The translations under genes and the position numbers were made by a program. Below are positions 48,039 through 63,116 of a stretch of 64,000 nucleotides of DNA, piece after piece; positions within the stretch are counted from its first letter, which is position 1; every line of letters starts with the position of its first letter. The DNA lies in contig CM069594.1 of the NCBI GenBank assembly GCA_035771175.1, positions 15,533,670-15,597,669 of the forward strand, given 5' to 3'. Below the pieces are notes generated by a model, which did no database searches, was not told the origin of the DNA, and saw only the letters and a program-made list of their open reading frames with translations. Source of the DNA: Paratinospora sagittata. Its lineage: Eukaryota; Streptophyta; Magnoliopsida; Ranunculales; Menispermaceae.

Positions 48039-51000
48039 ATTGCTTTGGATATGAGGATATATCTTATATGTTGGATGTCCATTAGGCATACATTTTACAG
48101 GTTTTCAAAATCTTTTTTGCTGAAAATACAAAGGAGACTATCATTTTTTTTTTGTCGAGAGCCTAGAGAGGACATGAAACTGGTCCATTTACTGGAAGAA
48201 AGAAAGTGATTGTTCTTCTCTTCCTTATATAATGAATCATTGAACTTACTTATAATTAAAATTAAATAACTTTTACATCAAGAATGTAATGGTTATGGTG
48301 TTGAAACCTGGGGCAGATTTTTGCCCAGTTGCCAATCTAAGGCATGACTTTTCTATGATTATATTAATTTTATGCTTGAATTAGTAAAAATAATTGATTG
48401 ATTTGTTTTTGTATTCTATGTTTTTCCATGATAAAATAAATCAATGGAATTGACTTGGATATTAGGATATATATATTATAGGTTGGATGTTCATTAGGCA
48501 TATATTTTACAGGTTTTCAAAATCCTTTTTGCTGAAAATACAAAGGAGACTATCATTTTTTTTTGTTGAAAGCGTAGAGATTACATGAAGCTGCTCCATT
48601 GACTGGAAGAAAGAAAGTGATTGTTCTTCTCTTCCTTATATAATGAATCATTGAACTTACTTATGATTAAAATTAAATCCCTTTTATATCAAGAATGTAA
48701 TGGTTATGGTGTTGAAACCTGGTGCAGATTTTTGCCCAGTTGCCAATCTAAGGCATGACTTTTCTATGATTATATTAATTTTATGCTTGAATTAGTAAAA
48801 ATAATTGATTGATTTGTTTTTGTATTCTACGTTTTGGCATGATAAAATAAATCAATGGAATTGACTTGGATATTAGGATATATATATTAAAGGTTGGATG
48901 TTCATTGGGCATATATTTTACAGGTCTTCAAAATCCTTTTTGCTGAATATACAAAGGAGACTATCATTTTTTTTTGTTGAAAGCCTCGAGATTACATGAA
49001 ACTGCTCCATTTACTGGAAGAAAGAATGTGATTGTTCTTCTCTTCCTTATGTAATGAATTATTGAACTTACTTATGATTAAAATTAAATCACTTTTACAT
49101 CAAGAATGTAATGGTTATGGTGTTAAAACTTGGGGCAGATTTTTGCTCAGTTGCTAATCAAAGGCATGACATTTCCATGATTATATTAATTTTACGCTTG
49201 AATTAGTAAAAACAATTGATTGATTTGTTTTTGAATTCTATGTTTTGGCATGATAAAATAAATCAATGGAATTGATTTGGATATGAGGATATATCTTATA
49301 GGTTGGATGTTCATTAGGCATATATTTTACAGGTTTTCAAAATCCTTTTTGCTGGAAATACAAATGAGACTATCATTTTTTTTTGTTGAAAGCCTAGAGA
49401 TTACATGAAACTGCTCCATTTATGGGAAGAAAGAAAGTGATTCTTCTTCTCTTCCTTATATAACGAATCATTGAACTTACTTATGATTAAAATTAAATCA
49501 CTTTTACATTAAGAATGTAATGGTTATGGTGTTGAAACTTGGGGCAGATTTTTGCCCAGTTGCCAATCAAAGGCATGACTTTTCTATGATTATATTAGTT
49601 TTATGCTTGAATTAGTAAAAACAATTGATTGATTTGTTTTTGTATTCTATGTTTTGGCATGATAAAATAAATCAATGGAATTGACTTGGACATTAGCATG
49701 TATATATATTATAGGTTGGATGTTCATTAGGCATATATTTTACAGGTTTTCAAAATCCATTTTGCTGAATATACAAAGCAGACTATCATTTTTTTTTGTT
49801 GAAAGCCTAGAGATTACTTGAAACTGCTCCATTTACCTCAAGAAAGAAAGTGATTGTTCTTCTCTTCCTTATGTAATGAATCATCGAACTTACTTATGAT
49901 TAAAATTAAATAACTTTTACATCAAGAATGTAATGGTTATGGTGTTGAAACTTGGGGCAGATTTTTGCCCAGTTGCCAATCAAAGGCATGACTTTTCTAT
50001 GATTATACTAATTTTATCCTTGAATTAGTAAAAACAATTGATTGATTTGTTTTTGTATTCTAGGTTTTGGCATGATAAAACAAATCAATGGAATTGATTT
50101 GGATATGGGGATATATCTTATATGTTGGATGTCCATTAGGCATACATTTTGCAGGTTTTCAAAATCGTTTTTGCTGAAAATACAAAGGATACTATCATTT
50201 TTTTTTGTTGAAAGCCTTGAGATTACATGAAACTGCTCCATTTATGGGAAGAAAGAAAGTGATTCTTCTTCTCTTCCTTATATAACGAATCATTGAACTT
50301 ACTTATGATTAAAATTAAATCACTTTTACATTAAGAATGTAATGGTTATGGTGTTGAAACTTGGGGCAGATTTTTGCCCAGTTGCCAATCAAAGGCATGA
50401 CTTTTCTATGATTATATTAGTTTTATGCTTGAATTAGTAAAAACAATTGATTGATTTGTTTTTGTATTCTATGTTTTGGCATGATAAAATAAATCAATGG
50501 AATTGACTTGGACATTAGCATATATATATATTATAGGTTGGATGTTCATTAGGCATATATTTTACAGGTTTTCAAAATCCATTTTGCTGAATATACAAAG
50601 CAGACTATCATTTTTTTTTGTTGAAAGCCTAGAGATTACTTGAAACTGCTCCATTTACCTCAAGAAAGAAAGTGATTGTTCTTCTCTTCCTTATGTAATG
50701 AATCATCGAACTTACTTATGATTAAAATTAAATAACTTTTACATCAAGAATGTAATGGTTATGGTGTTGAAACTTGGGGCAGAGTTTTGCCCAGTTGCCA
50801 ATCAAAGGCATGACTTTTCTATGATTATATTAGTTTTATGCTTGAATTAGTAAAAACAATTGATTGATTTGTTTTTGTATTCTATGTTTTGGCATGATAA
50901 AATAAATCAATGGAATTGACTTGGACATTAGCATATATATATATTATAGGTTGGATGTTCATTAGGCATATATTTTACAGGTTTTCAAAATCCATTTTGC

Positions 51001-54000
51001 TGAATATACAAAGCAGACTATCATTTTTTTTTGTTGAAAGCCTAGAGATTACTTGAAACTGCTCCATTTACCTCAAGAAAGAAAGTGATTGTTCTTCTCT
51101 TCCTTATGTAATGAATCATCGAACTTACTTATGATTAAAATTAAATAACTTTTACATCAAGAATGTAATGGTTATGGTGTTGAAACTTGGGGCAGAGTTT
51201 TGCCCAGTTGCCAATCAAAGGCATGACTTTTCTATGATTATATTAATTTTATCCTTGAATTAGTAAAACCAATTGATTGTTTTGTTTTTGTATTCTATGT
51301 TTTGGCATGATAAAATAAATCAATGGAATTGCTTTGGATATGAGGATATATCTTATATGTTGGATGTCCATTAGGCATACATTTTACAGGTTTTCAAAAT
51401 CTTTTTTGCTGAAAATACAAAGGAGACTATCATTTTTTTTTGTCGAGAGCCTAGAGAGGACATGAAACTGGTCCATTTACTGGAAGAAAGAAAGTGATTG
51501 TTCTTCTCTTCCTTATATAATGAATCATTGAACTTACTTATAATTAAAATTAAATAACTTTTACATCAAGAATGTAATGGTTATGGTGTTGAAACCTGGG
51601 GCAGATTTTTGCCCAGTTGCCAATCTAAGGCATGACTTTTCAATGATTATATTAATTTTATGCTTGAATTAGTAAAAATAATTGATTGATTTGTTTTTGT
51701 ATTCTATGTTTTTCCATGATAAAATAAATCAATGGAATTGACTTGGATATTAGGATATATATATTATAGGTTGGATGTTCATTAGGCATATATTTTACAG
51801 GTTTTCAAAATCCTTTTTGCTGAAAATACAAAGGAGACTATCATTTTTTTTTGTTGAAAGCGTAGAGATTACATGAAGCTGTTCCATTGACTGGAAGAAA
51901 GAAAGTGATTGTTCTTCTCTTCCTTATATAATGAATCATTGAACTTACTTATGATTAAAATTAAATCACTTTTACATCAAGAATGTAATGGTTATGGTGT
52001 TGAAACCTGGTGCAGATTTTTGCCCAGTTGCCAATCTAAGGCATGACTTTTCTATGATTATATTAATTTTATGCTTGAATTAGTAAAAATAATTGATTGA
52101 TTTGTTTTTGTATTCTACGTTTTGGCATGATAAAATAAATCAATGGAATTGACTTGGATATTAGGATATATATATTAAAGGTTGGATGTTCATTGGGCAT
52201 ATATTTTACAGGTCTTCAAAATCCTTTTTGCTGAATATACAAAGGAGACTATCATTTTTTTTTGTTGAAAGCCTCGAGATTACATGAAACTGCTCCATTT
52301 ACTGGAAGAAAGAATGTGATTGTTCTTCTCTTCCTTATGTAATGAATTATTGAACTTACTTATGATTAAAATTAAATCACTTTTACATCAAGAATGTAAT
52401 GGTTATGGTGTTAAAACTTGGGGCAGATTTTTGCTCAGTTGCTAATCAAAGGCATGACATTTCCATGATTATATTAATTTTACGCTTGAATTAGTAAAAA
52501 CAATTGATTGATTTGTTTTTGAATTCTATGTTTTGGCATGATAAAATAAATCAATGGAATTGATTTGGATATGAGGATATATCTTATAGGTTGGATGTTC
52601 ATTAGGCATATATTTTACAGGTTTTCAAAATCCTTTTTGCTGGAAATACAAATGAGACTATCATTTTTTTTTGTTGAAAGCCTAGAGATTACATGAAACT
52701 GCTCCATTTATGGGAAGAAAGAAAGTGATTCTTCTTCTCTTCCTTATATAACGAATCATTGAACTTACTTATGATTAAAATTAAATCACTTTTACATTAA
52801 GAATGTAATGGTTATGGTGTTGAAACTTGGGGCAGATTTTTGCCCAGTTGCCAATCAAAGGCATGACTTTTCTATGATTATATTAGTTTTATGCTTGAAT
52901 TAGTAAAAACAATTGATTGATTTGTTTTTGTATTCTATGTTTTGGCATGATAAAATAAATCAATGGAATTGACTTGGACATTAGCATGTATATATATTAT
53001 AGGTTGGATGTTCATTAGGCATATATTTTACAGGTTTTCAAAATCCATTTTGCTGAATATACAAAGCAGACTATCATTTTTTTTTGTTGAAAGCCTAGAG
53101 ATTACTTGAAACTGCTCCATTTACCTCAAGAAAGAAAGTGATTGTTCTTCTCTTCCTTATGTAATGAATCATCGAACTTACTTATGATTAAAATTAAATA
53201 ACTTTTACATCAAGAATGTAATGGTTATGGTGTTGAAACTTGGGGCAGATTTTTGCCCAGTTGCCAATCAAAGGCATGACTTTTCTATGATTATACTAAT
53301 TTTATCCTTGAATTAGTAAAAACAATTGATTGATTTGTTTTTGTATTCTAGGTTTTGGCATGATAAAACAAATCAATGGAATTGATTTGGATATGGGGAT
53401 ATATCTTATATGTTGGATGTCCATTAGGCATACATTTTGCAGGTTTTCAAAATCGTTTTTGCTGAAAATACAAAGGATACTATCATTTTTTTTTTGTTGA
53501 AAGCCTTGAGATTACATGAAACTGCTCCATTTATGGGAAGAAAGAAAGTGATTCTTCTTCTCTTCCTTATATAACGAATCATTGAACTTACTTATGATTA
53601 AAATTAAATCACTTTTACATTAAGAATGTAATGGTTATGGTGTTGAAACTTGGGGCAGATTTTTGCCCAGTTGCCAATCAAAGGCATGACTTTTCTATGA
53701 TTATATTAGTTTTATGCTTGAATTAGTAAAAACAATTGATTGATTTGTTTTTGTATTCTATGTTTTGGCATGATAAAATAAATCAATGGAATTGACTTGG
53801 ACATTAGCATATATATATATTATAGGTTGGATGTTCATTAGGCATATATTTTACAGGTTTTCAAAATCCATTTTGCTGAATATACAAAGCAGACTATCAT
53901 TTTTTTTTGTTGAAAGCCTAGAGATTACTTGAAACTGCTCCATTTACCTCAAGAAAGAAAGTGATTGTTCTTCTCTTCCTTATGTAATGAATCATCGAAC

Positions 54001-55968
54001 TTACTTATGATTAAAATTAAATAACTTTTACATCAAGAATGTAATGGTTATGGTGTTGAAACTTGGGGCAGAGTTTTGCCCAGTTGCCAATCAAAGGCAT
54101 GACTTTTCTATGATTATATTAGTTTTATGCTTGAATTAGTAAAAACAATTGATTGATTTGTTTTTGTATTCTATGTTTTGGCATGATAAAATAAATCAAT
54201 GGAATTGACTTGGACATTAGCATATATATATATTATAGGTTGGATGTTCATTAGGCATATATTTTACAGGTTTTCAAAATCCATTTTGCTGAATATACAA
54301 AGCAGACTATCATTTTTTTTTGTTGAAAGCCTAGAGATTACTTGAAACTGCTCCATTTACCTCAAGAAAGAAAGTGATTGTTCTTCTCTTCCTTATGTAA
54401 TGAATCATCGAACTTACTTATGATTAAAATTAAATAACTTTTACATCAAGAATGTAATGGTTATGGTGTTGAAACTTGGGGCAGAGTTTTGCCCAGTTGC
54501 CAATCAAAGGCATGACTTTTCTATGATTATATTAATTTTATCCTTGAATTAGTAAAACCAATTGATTGTTTTGTTTTTGTATTCTATGTTTTGGCATGAT
54601 AAAATAAATCAATGGAATTGCTTTGGATATGAGGATATATCTTATATGTTGGATGTCCATTAGGCATACATTTTACAGGTTTTCAAAATCTTTTTTGCTG
54701 AAAATACAAAGGAGACTATCATTTTTTTTTGTCGAGAGCCTAGAGAGGACATGAAACTGGTCCATTTACTGGAAGAAAGAAAGTGATTGTTCTTCTCTTC
54801 CTTATATAATGAATCATTGAACTTACTTATAATTAAAATTAAATAACTTTTACATCAAGAATGTAATGGTTATGGTGTTGAAACCTGGGGCAGATTTTTG
54901 CCCAGTTGCCAATCTAAGGCATGACTTTTCAATGATTATATTAATTTTATGCTTGAATTAGTAAAAATAATTGATTGATTTGTTTTTGTATTCTATGTTT
55001 TTCCATGATAAAATAAATCAATGGAATTGACTTGGATATTAGGATATATATATTATAGGTTGGATGTTCATTAGGCATATATTTTACAGGTTTTCAAAAT
55101 CCTTTTTGCTGAAAATACAAAGGAGACTATCATTTTTTTTTGTTGAAAGCGTAGAGATTACATGAAGCTGTTCCATTGACTGGAAGAAAGAAAGTGATTG
55201 TTCTTCTCTTCCTTATATAATGAATCATTGAACTTACTTATGATTAAAATTAAATCACTTTTACATCAAGAATGTAATGGTTATGGTGTTGAAACCTGGT
55301 GCAGATTTTTGCCCAGTTGCCAATCTAAGGCATGACTTTTCTATGATTATATTAATTTTATGCTTGAATTAGTAAAAATAATTGATTGATTTGTTTTTGT
55401 ATTCTACGTTTTGGCATGATAAAATAAATCAATGGAATTGACTTGGATATTAGGATATATATATTAAAGGTTGGATGTTCATTGGGCATATATTTTACAG
55501 GTCTTCAAAATCCTTTTTGCTGAATATACAAAGGAGACTATCATTTTTTTTTGTTGAAAGCCTCGAGATTACATGAAACTGCTCCATTTACTGGAAGAAA
55601 GAATGTGATTGTTCTTCTCTTCCTTATATAATGAATTATTGAACTTACTTATGATTAAAATTAAATCACTTTTACATCAAGAATGTAATGGTTATGGTGT
55701 TAAAACTTGGGGCAGATTTTTGCTCAGTTGCTAATCAAAGGCATGACATTTCCATGATTATATTAATTTTACGCTTGAATTAGTAAAAACAATTGATTGA
55801 TTTGTTTTTGAATTCTATGTTTTGGCATGATAAAATAAATCAATGGAATTGATTTGGATATGAGGATATATCTTATAGGTTGGATGTTCATTAGGCATAT
55901 ATTTTACAGGTTTTCAAAATCCTTTTTGCTGGAAATACAAATGAGACTATCATTTTTTTTTGTTGAAA
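48039..55968. repeat. 8-monomer higher-order repeat, 3289 bp, about 2.4 copies
   Basis: Units start at 48039, 51328 and 54617 (3289 bp each), marked by the rare variant GTCGAGAGCCTAGAGAGGAC at 48154, 51442 and 54731. The third unit diverges near 55969. The first part recurs once more at about 57863-59210 (marker at 57977), at a spacing of 3246 because a shortened monomer intervenes. Within a unit the last two monomers (50502 and 50915; 53791 and 54204) are nearly identical to each other, a further single-monomer duplication. Confidence 0.9.
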
Positions 55969-56256
55969 GTCTGGAGATTGCATGAAACTGCTCCATTTAC
56001 TGGAAGAAAGAAAGTGATTGTTCTTCTTTTCCTTCTATAATGAATTATTGAACTTACCTATGATTAAAATTAAATCACTTTTACATCAAGAATGTAATGG
56101 TTACGGTGTTGAAACTTGGGGCAGATTTTTGCTCAGTTGCCAATCAAAGGCATGACTTTTCTATGATTATATCAATTTTATGCTTGAATTAGTAAAAACA
56201 ATTGATTGATTTGTTTTTGTATTCTATGTTTTGGCCTGATAAAATAAATCAATGGA

Positions 56257-56625
56257 ATTGATTTAGATCTGAGGATATATCTTATAGGTTGAATGTTCAT
56301 TAGGCATATATTTTACAGGTTTTCAAAATCCTTTTTGCTGAAAATACAAAGGAGACTATCATTTTTTTTTGTTCAAAGCCTGGAGATTACATGAAGCTGC
56401 TCCATTTACTGGAAGAACTAACTTACTTATGATTAAAATTAAATCACTTTTACATCAAGAATGTAATGGTTACGGTGTTGAAACTTGGGGTAGATTTTTG
56501 CTCAGTTGTCAATCAAAGGCATGACTTTTCCATAATTATATTAATTTTACGCTTGAATTAGTAAAAACGATTGATTGATTTGTTTTCGTATTCTATGATT
56601 TGGCATGATAAAATAAATCAATGGA
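56257..56625. repeat. Shortened satellite monomer (net 40-bp deletion)
   Basis: 369 bp long. GGAAGAACTAACTTACTTAT replaces the usual 60-bp stretch from GGAAGAAAGAAAG to ACTTACTTAT. The same junction occurs in monomers 59914-60284 and 62746-63116, so the deletion happened once and spread. Confidence 0.92.
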
Positions 56626-59600
56626 ATTGACTTGGATATGAGGATATATATATTATAGGTTGGATGTTCATTAGGCATATGTTTTACAGGTTTTCAAAAT
56701 CCTTTTTGCAGAAAATATAAAGGAGACTCTATCATTTTTTTTTTTTGAAAGCCTAGAGATTACATGAAATTGCTCCATTTACTGGAAGAAAGAAAGTGAT
56801 TGTTCTTCTTTTCCTTCTATAATTAATTATTGAACTTACTTATGATTAAAATTAAATCACTTTTACATCAAGAATGTAATGGTTATGGTATTGAAACTTG
56901 GGGCAGATTTTTGCCAAGTTGCCAATCAAAAGCATGACTTTTCTATGATTATATTAATTTTATGCTTGAATTAGTAAAAACAATTGATTCATTTGTTTTT
57001 GTATTCTATGTTTTGGCGTGATAAAATAAATCAATTGAATTGATTTGGATATGAGGATATATCTTACAGGTTTGATGTTCATCAGGCATATATTTTACAG
57101 GTTTTCAAAATCCTTTTTGCTGAAAACACAAAGGAGACTCTATCATCTTTTTTTGTTGAAAGCCTAGAGATTACATGAAACTGCTCCATTTACTGGAAGA
57201 AAGAAAGTGATTGTTCTTCTTTACCTTATATAATGAATTATTGAACTTACTTATGATTAAAATTAAATCACTTTTACATCAAGAATGTAATGGTTATGGT
57301 GTTGAAACTTGGGGCAGATTTTTGCTCAGTTGCTAATCAAAGGCTTGACATTTCCATGATTATATTAATTTTACGCTTAAATTAGTAAAAACAATTGATT
57401 GATTTGTTTTTGAATTCTATGTTTTGGCATGATAAAATAAATCAATGGAATTGACTTGGATATTAGCATATATATATATTATAGGTTGGATGTTCATTAG
57501 GCATATATTTTACAGGTTTTCAAAATCCTTTTTGCTGAATATACAAAGGAGACTATCATTTTTTTTTGTTGAAAGCCTAGAGATTACTTGAAACTGCTCC
57601 ATTTACTGGAAGAAAGAAAGTGATTGTTCTTCTCTTCCTTATATAATGAATTATTGAACTTACTTATGATTAAAATTAAATCACTTTTACATCAAGAATG
57701 TAATGGTTATGGTGTTGAAACTTGGGGCAGATTTTTCCTCAGTTGCTAATCAAAGGCATGACATTTCCATGATTATATTAATTTTACGCTTAAATTAGTA
57801 AAACCAATTGATTGTTTTGTTTTTGTATTCTATGTTTTGGCATGATAAAATAAATCAATGGAATTGATTTGGATATGAGGATATATCTTATATGTTGGAT
57901 GTTCATTAGGCATACATTTTACAGGTTTTCAAAATCTTTTTTGCTGAAAATACAAAGGAGACTATCATTTTTTTTTGTCGAGAGCCTAGAGAGGACATGA
58001 AACTGGTCCATTTACTGGAAGAAAGAAAGTGATTGTTCTTCTCTTCCTTATATAATGAATCATTGAACTTACTTATAATTAAAATTAAATAACTTTTACA
58101 TCAAGAATGTAATGGTTATGGTGTTGAAACCTGGGGCAGATTTTTGCCCAGTTGCCAATCTAAGGCATGACTTTTCAATGATTATATTAATTTTATGCTT
58201 GAATTAGTAAAAATAATTGATTGATTTGTTTTTGTATTCTATGTTTTTCCATGATAAAATAAATCAATGGAATTGACTTGGATATTAGGATATATATATT
58301 ATAGGTTGGATGTTCATTAGGCATATATTTTACAGGTTTTCAAAATCCTTTTTGCTGAAAATACAAAGGAGACTATCATTTTTTTTTGTTGAAAGCGTAG
58401 AGATTACATGAAGCTGTTCCATTGACTGGAAGAAAGAAAGTGATTGTTCTTCTCTTCCTTATATAATGAATCATTGAACTTACTTATGATTAAAATTAAA
58501 TCACTTTTACATCAAGAATGTAATGGTTATGGTGTTGAAACCTGGTGCAGATTTTTGCCCAGTTGCCAATCTAAGGCATGACTTTTCTATGATTATATTA
58601 ATTTTATGCTTGAATTAGTAAAAATAATTGATTGATTTGTTTTTGTATTCTACGTTTTGGCATGATAAAATAAATCAATGGAATTGACTTGGATATTAGG
58701 ATATATATATTAAAGGTTGGATGTTCATTGGGCATATATTTTACAGGTCTTCAAAATCCTTTTTGCTGAATATACAAAGGAGACTATCATTTTTTTTTGT
58801 TGAAAGCCTCGAGATTACATGAAACTGCTCCATTTACTGGAAGAAAGAAAGTGATTGTTCTTCTCTTCCTTATATAATGAATTATTGAACTTACTTATGA
58901 TTAAAATTAAATCACTTTTACATCAAGAATGTAATGGTTATGGTGTTGAAACTTGGGGCAGATTTTTGCTCAGTTGCTAATCAAAGGCATGACATTTCCA
59001 TGATTATATTAATTTTACGCTTAAATTAGTAAAAACAATTGATTGATTTGTTTTTGAATTCTATGTTTTGGCATGATAAAATAAATCAATGGAATTGATT
59101 TGGATATGAGGATATATCTTATAGGTTGGATGTTCATTAGGCATATATTTTACAGGTTTTCAAAATCCTTTTTGCTGGAAATACAAATGAGACTATCATT
59201 TTTTTTTGTTGAAAGTCTGGAGATTGCATGAAACTGCTCCATTTACTGGAAGAAAGAAAGTGATTGTTCTTCTCTTCCTTATATAATGAATTATTGAACT
59301 TACTTATGATTAAAAGTAAATCACTATTACATCAAGAATGTAATGGTTATGGTGTTGAAACTTGGGGTAGATTTTTGCTCAGTTGCCAATCAAAGGCTTG
59401 ACTTTTCTATGATTATCTTAATTTTATGCTTGAATTAGTAAAAAGAATTGATTGATTTGTTTTTGAATTCTATGTTTTGGCATGATAAAATAAATAAGTG
59501 GAATTGATTTGGATATGAGGATATATCTTATAGCTTGGATGTTCATTAGGCATATATTTTACAGGCTTTCAAAATCCTTTTTGCTGGAAATACAAAGGAG

Positions 59601-59913
59601 ACTCTATCATCTTTTTTTGTTGAAAGCCTAAAGATTACATGAAACTGCTCCATTTACTGGAAGAAAGAAAGTGATTGTTCTTCTTTTCCTTCTATAATGA
59701 ATTATTGAACTTACCTATGATTCAAATTAAATCACTTTTACATCAAGAATGTAATGGTTACGGTGTTGAAACTTGGGGCAGATTTTTGTTCAGTTGCCAA
59801 TCAAAGGCATGACTTTTCTATGATTATATCAATTTTATGCTTGAATTAGTAAAAACAATTGATTGATTTGTTTTTGTATTCTATGTTTAGGCCTGATAAA
59901 ATAAATCAATGGA

Positions 59914-60284
59914 ATTGATTTAGATCTGAGGATATATCTTATAGGTTGAAAAATCATTAGGCATATATTTTACAGGTTTTCAAAATCCTTTTAGCTGAAA
60001 ATACAAAGGAGACTATCATTTTTTTTTGTTCAAAGCCTGGAGATTACATGAAACTGCTCCATTTACTGGAAGAACTAACTTACTTATGATTAAAATTAAA
60101 TCACTTTTACATCAAGAATGTAATGGTTACGGTGTTGAAACTTGGGGTAGATTTTTGCTCAGTTGTCAATCAAAGGCATGACTTTTCCATAATTATATTA
60201 ATTTTACGCTTGAATTAGTAAAAAGAATTGATTGATTTGTTTTTTTGAATTCTATGTTTTGGCATAATAAAATAAATCAATGGA
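59914..60284. repeat. Shortened satellite monomer, second copy
   Basis: 371 bp with the identical GAAGAACTAACTTAC junction. It shares GATTTAGATCTGAGG at its head with the copy at 56257. Confidence 0.92.
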
Positions 60285-62745
60285 ATTGATTTGGATATGA
60301 GGATATATCTTATAGGTTGGATGTTCATTAGGCATATATTTTACAGGTTTTCAAAATCCTTTTTGCTGAAAATACAAAGGAGACTATCATTTTTTTTTTT
60401 GTTGAAAGCCTAGAGATTACATGAAACTGCTCCATTTACTGGAAGAAAGAAAGTGATTGTTCTTCTCTTCCTTATATAATGAATTATTGAACTTACTTAT
60501 GATTAAAATTAAATCACTTTTACATCAAGAATGTAATGGTTATGGTGTTGAAACTTGGGCCAGATTTTTGCCCAGTTGCCAATCAAAGGCATGACTTTTC
60601 TATGATTATATTAATTTTATGCTTGAATTAGTAAAAAGAATTGATTGATTTGTTTTTGTATTCTATGTTTTGGCATGATAAAATAAATCAATGGAATTGA
60701 TTTGGATATGAGGATATATCTTATAGGTTGGATGTTCATTAGGTATATATTTTACAGGTTTCAAAATCCTTTTTGATGGAAATACAAATGAGACTCTATC
60801 ATTTTTTATTTTTGAAAGCCTAGAGATTACATGAAATTGCTCCATTTACTGGAAGAAAGAAAGTGATTGTTCTTCTTTTCCTTCTATAATGAATTATTGA
60901 ACTTACTTATGATTAAAATTAAATCACTTTTACATCAAGAATGTAATGGTTATGGTATTGAAACTTGGGGCTGATTTTTGCCAAGTTGCCAATCAAAAGC
61001 ATGACTTTTCTATGATTATATTAATTTTATGCTTGAATTAGTAAAAACAATTGATTCATTTGTTTTTGTATTCTATGTTTTGGCGTGATAAAATAAATCA
61101 ATGGAATTGATTTGGATATGAGGATATATCTTACAGGTTTGATGTTCATCAGGCATATATTTTACAGGTTTTCAAAATCCTTTTTGCTGAAAATACAAAG
61201 GAGACTCTATCATTTTTTATTTTTGAAAGCCTAGAGATTACATGAAATTGCTCCATTTACTGGAAGAAAGAAAGTGATTGTTCTTCTTTTCCTTCTATAA
61301 TGAATTTGTTGAACTTACTTATGATTAAAATTAAATCACTTTTACATCAAGAATGTAATGGTTATGGTATTGAAACTTGGGGCTGATTTTTGCCAAGTTG
61401 CCAATCAAAAGCATGACTTTTCTATGATTATATTAATTTTATGCTTGAATTAGTAAAAACAATTGATTCATTTGTTTTTGTATTCTATGTTTTGGCGTGA
61501 TCAAATAAATCAATGGGATTGCTTTGGATATGAGGATATATCTTATAGGTTGGATGTTCATTAGGCATATGTTTTACAGGTTTCAAAATCCTTTTTATTG
61601 GAAATACAAATGAGACTCTATCATTTTTTTTTTTGAAAGCCTAGAGATTACATGAAACTACTCCATTTACTGGAAGAAAGAAAGTGATTGTTCTTCTTTT
61701 CCTTATATAATGAATTATTGAACTTACTTATGATTAAAATTAAATCACTTTTACATCAAGAATGTAATGGTTATGGTGTTAAAACTTGGGGAAGATTTTT
61801 GCCCAGTTGCCAATCAAAGGATTGACTTTTTTATGATTAAATTAATTTTATGCTTGAATTAGTAAAAAGAATTGATTAATTTGTTTTTGTGTTCTATGTT
61901 TTGGCATGATCAAATAAATCAATGGGATTGCTTTGGATATGAGGATATATCTTATAGGTTGGATGTTCATTAGGCATATATTTTACAGGTTTCAAAATCC
62001 TTTTTGTTGGAAATACAAATGAGACTCTATCATTTTTTTTTTTTGAAAGCCTAGAGATTACATGAAACTGCTCCATTTACTGGAAGAAAGAAAGTGATTG
62101 TTCTTCTTTTCCTTCTATAATGAATTATTGAACTTACTTATGATTAAAATTAAATCACTTTTACATCAAGAATGTAATGGTTACAGCGTTGAAACTTGGG
62201 GCAGATTTTTCCTCAGTTGCCAATCAAAGGCATGACTTTTCTATGATTATATCAATTTTATTCTTGAATTAGTAAAAAGAATTGATTGATTTATTTTTGT
62301 ATTCTATGTTTTGGCATGATAAAATAAATCAATGGAATTGATTTGGATATGAGGATATATCTTATAGGTTGGATGTTCATTAGGCATATATTTTACAGGT
62401 TTCAAAATCCTTTTTGCTGAAAATACAAAGGAGACTATCATTTTTTTTTTGTTGAAAGCCTATAGATTACATGAAACTGCTCCATTTACTGGAAGAAAGA
62501 AAGTGATTGTTCTTCTTTTCCTTATATAATGAATTATTGAACTTACTTACGATTAAAATTAAATCACTTTTACGTCAAGAATGTAATGGTTACGGTGTTG
62601 AAACTTGGGGCAGATTTTTGCTCAGTTGCCAATCAAAGGCATGACTTTTCTATGATTATATCAATTTTATGCTTGAATTAGTAAAAACAATTGATTGATT
62701 TGTTTTTGTATTCTATGTTTTGGCCTGATAAAATAAATCAATGGA

Positions 62746-63116
62746 ATTGATTTGGATCTGAGGATATATCTTATAGGTTGAATGTTCATTAGGCATATAT
62801 TTTACAGGTTTTCAAAACCCTTTTTGCTGAAAATACAAAGGAGACTATCATTTTTTTTTGTTGAAAGCCTGGAGATTACATGAAACTGCTCCATTTACTG
62901 GAAGAACTAACTTACTTATGATTAAAATTAAATCACTTTTACATCAAGAATGTAATGGTTACGGTGTTGAAACTTGGGGTAGATTTTTGCTCAGTTGTCA
63001 TTCAAAGGCATGACTTTTCCATAATTATATTAATTTTACGCTTGAATTAGTAAAAACAATTGATTGATTTGTTTTTTTGAATTCTATGTTTTGGCATAAT
63101 AAAATAAATCAATGGA
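62746..63116. repeat. Shortened satellite monomer, third copy
   Basis: 371 bp, same deletion junction; the head reads GATTTGGATCTGAGG. A further monomer with this head begins at 63925 and is cut by the window end, so a fourth copy may follow. Confidence 0.9.
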
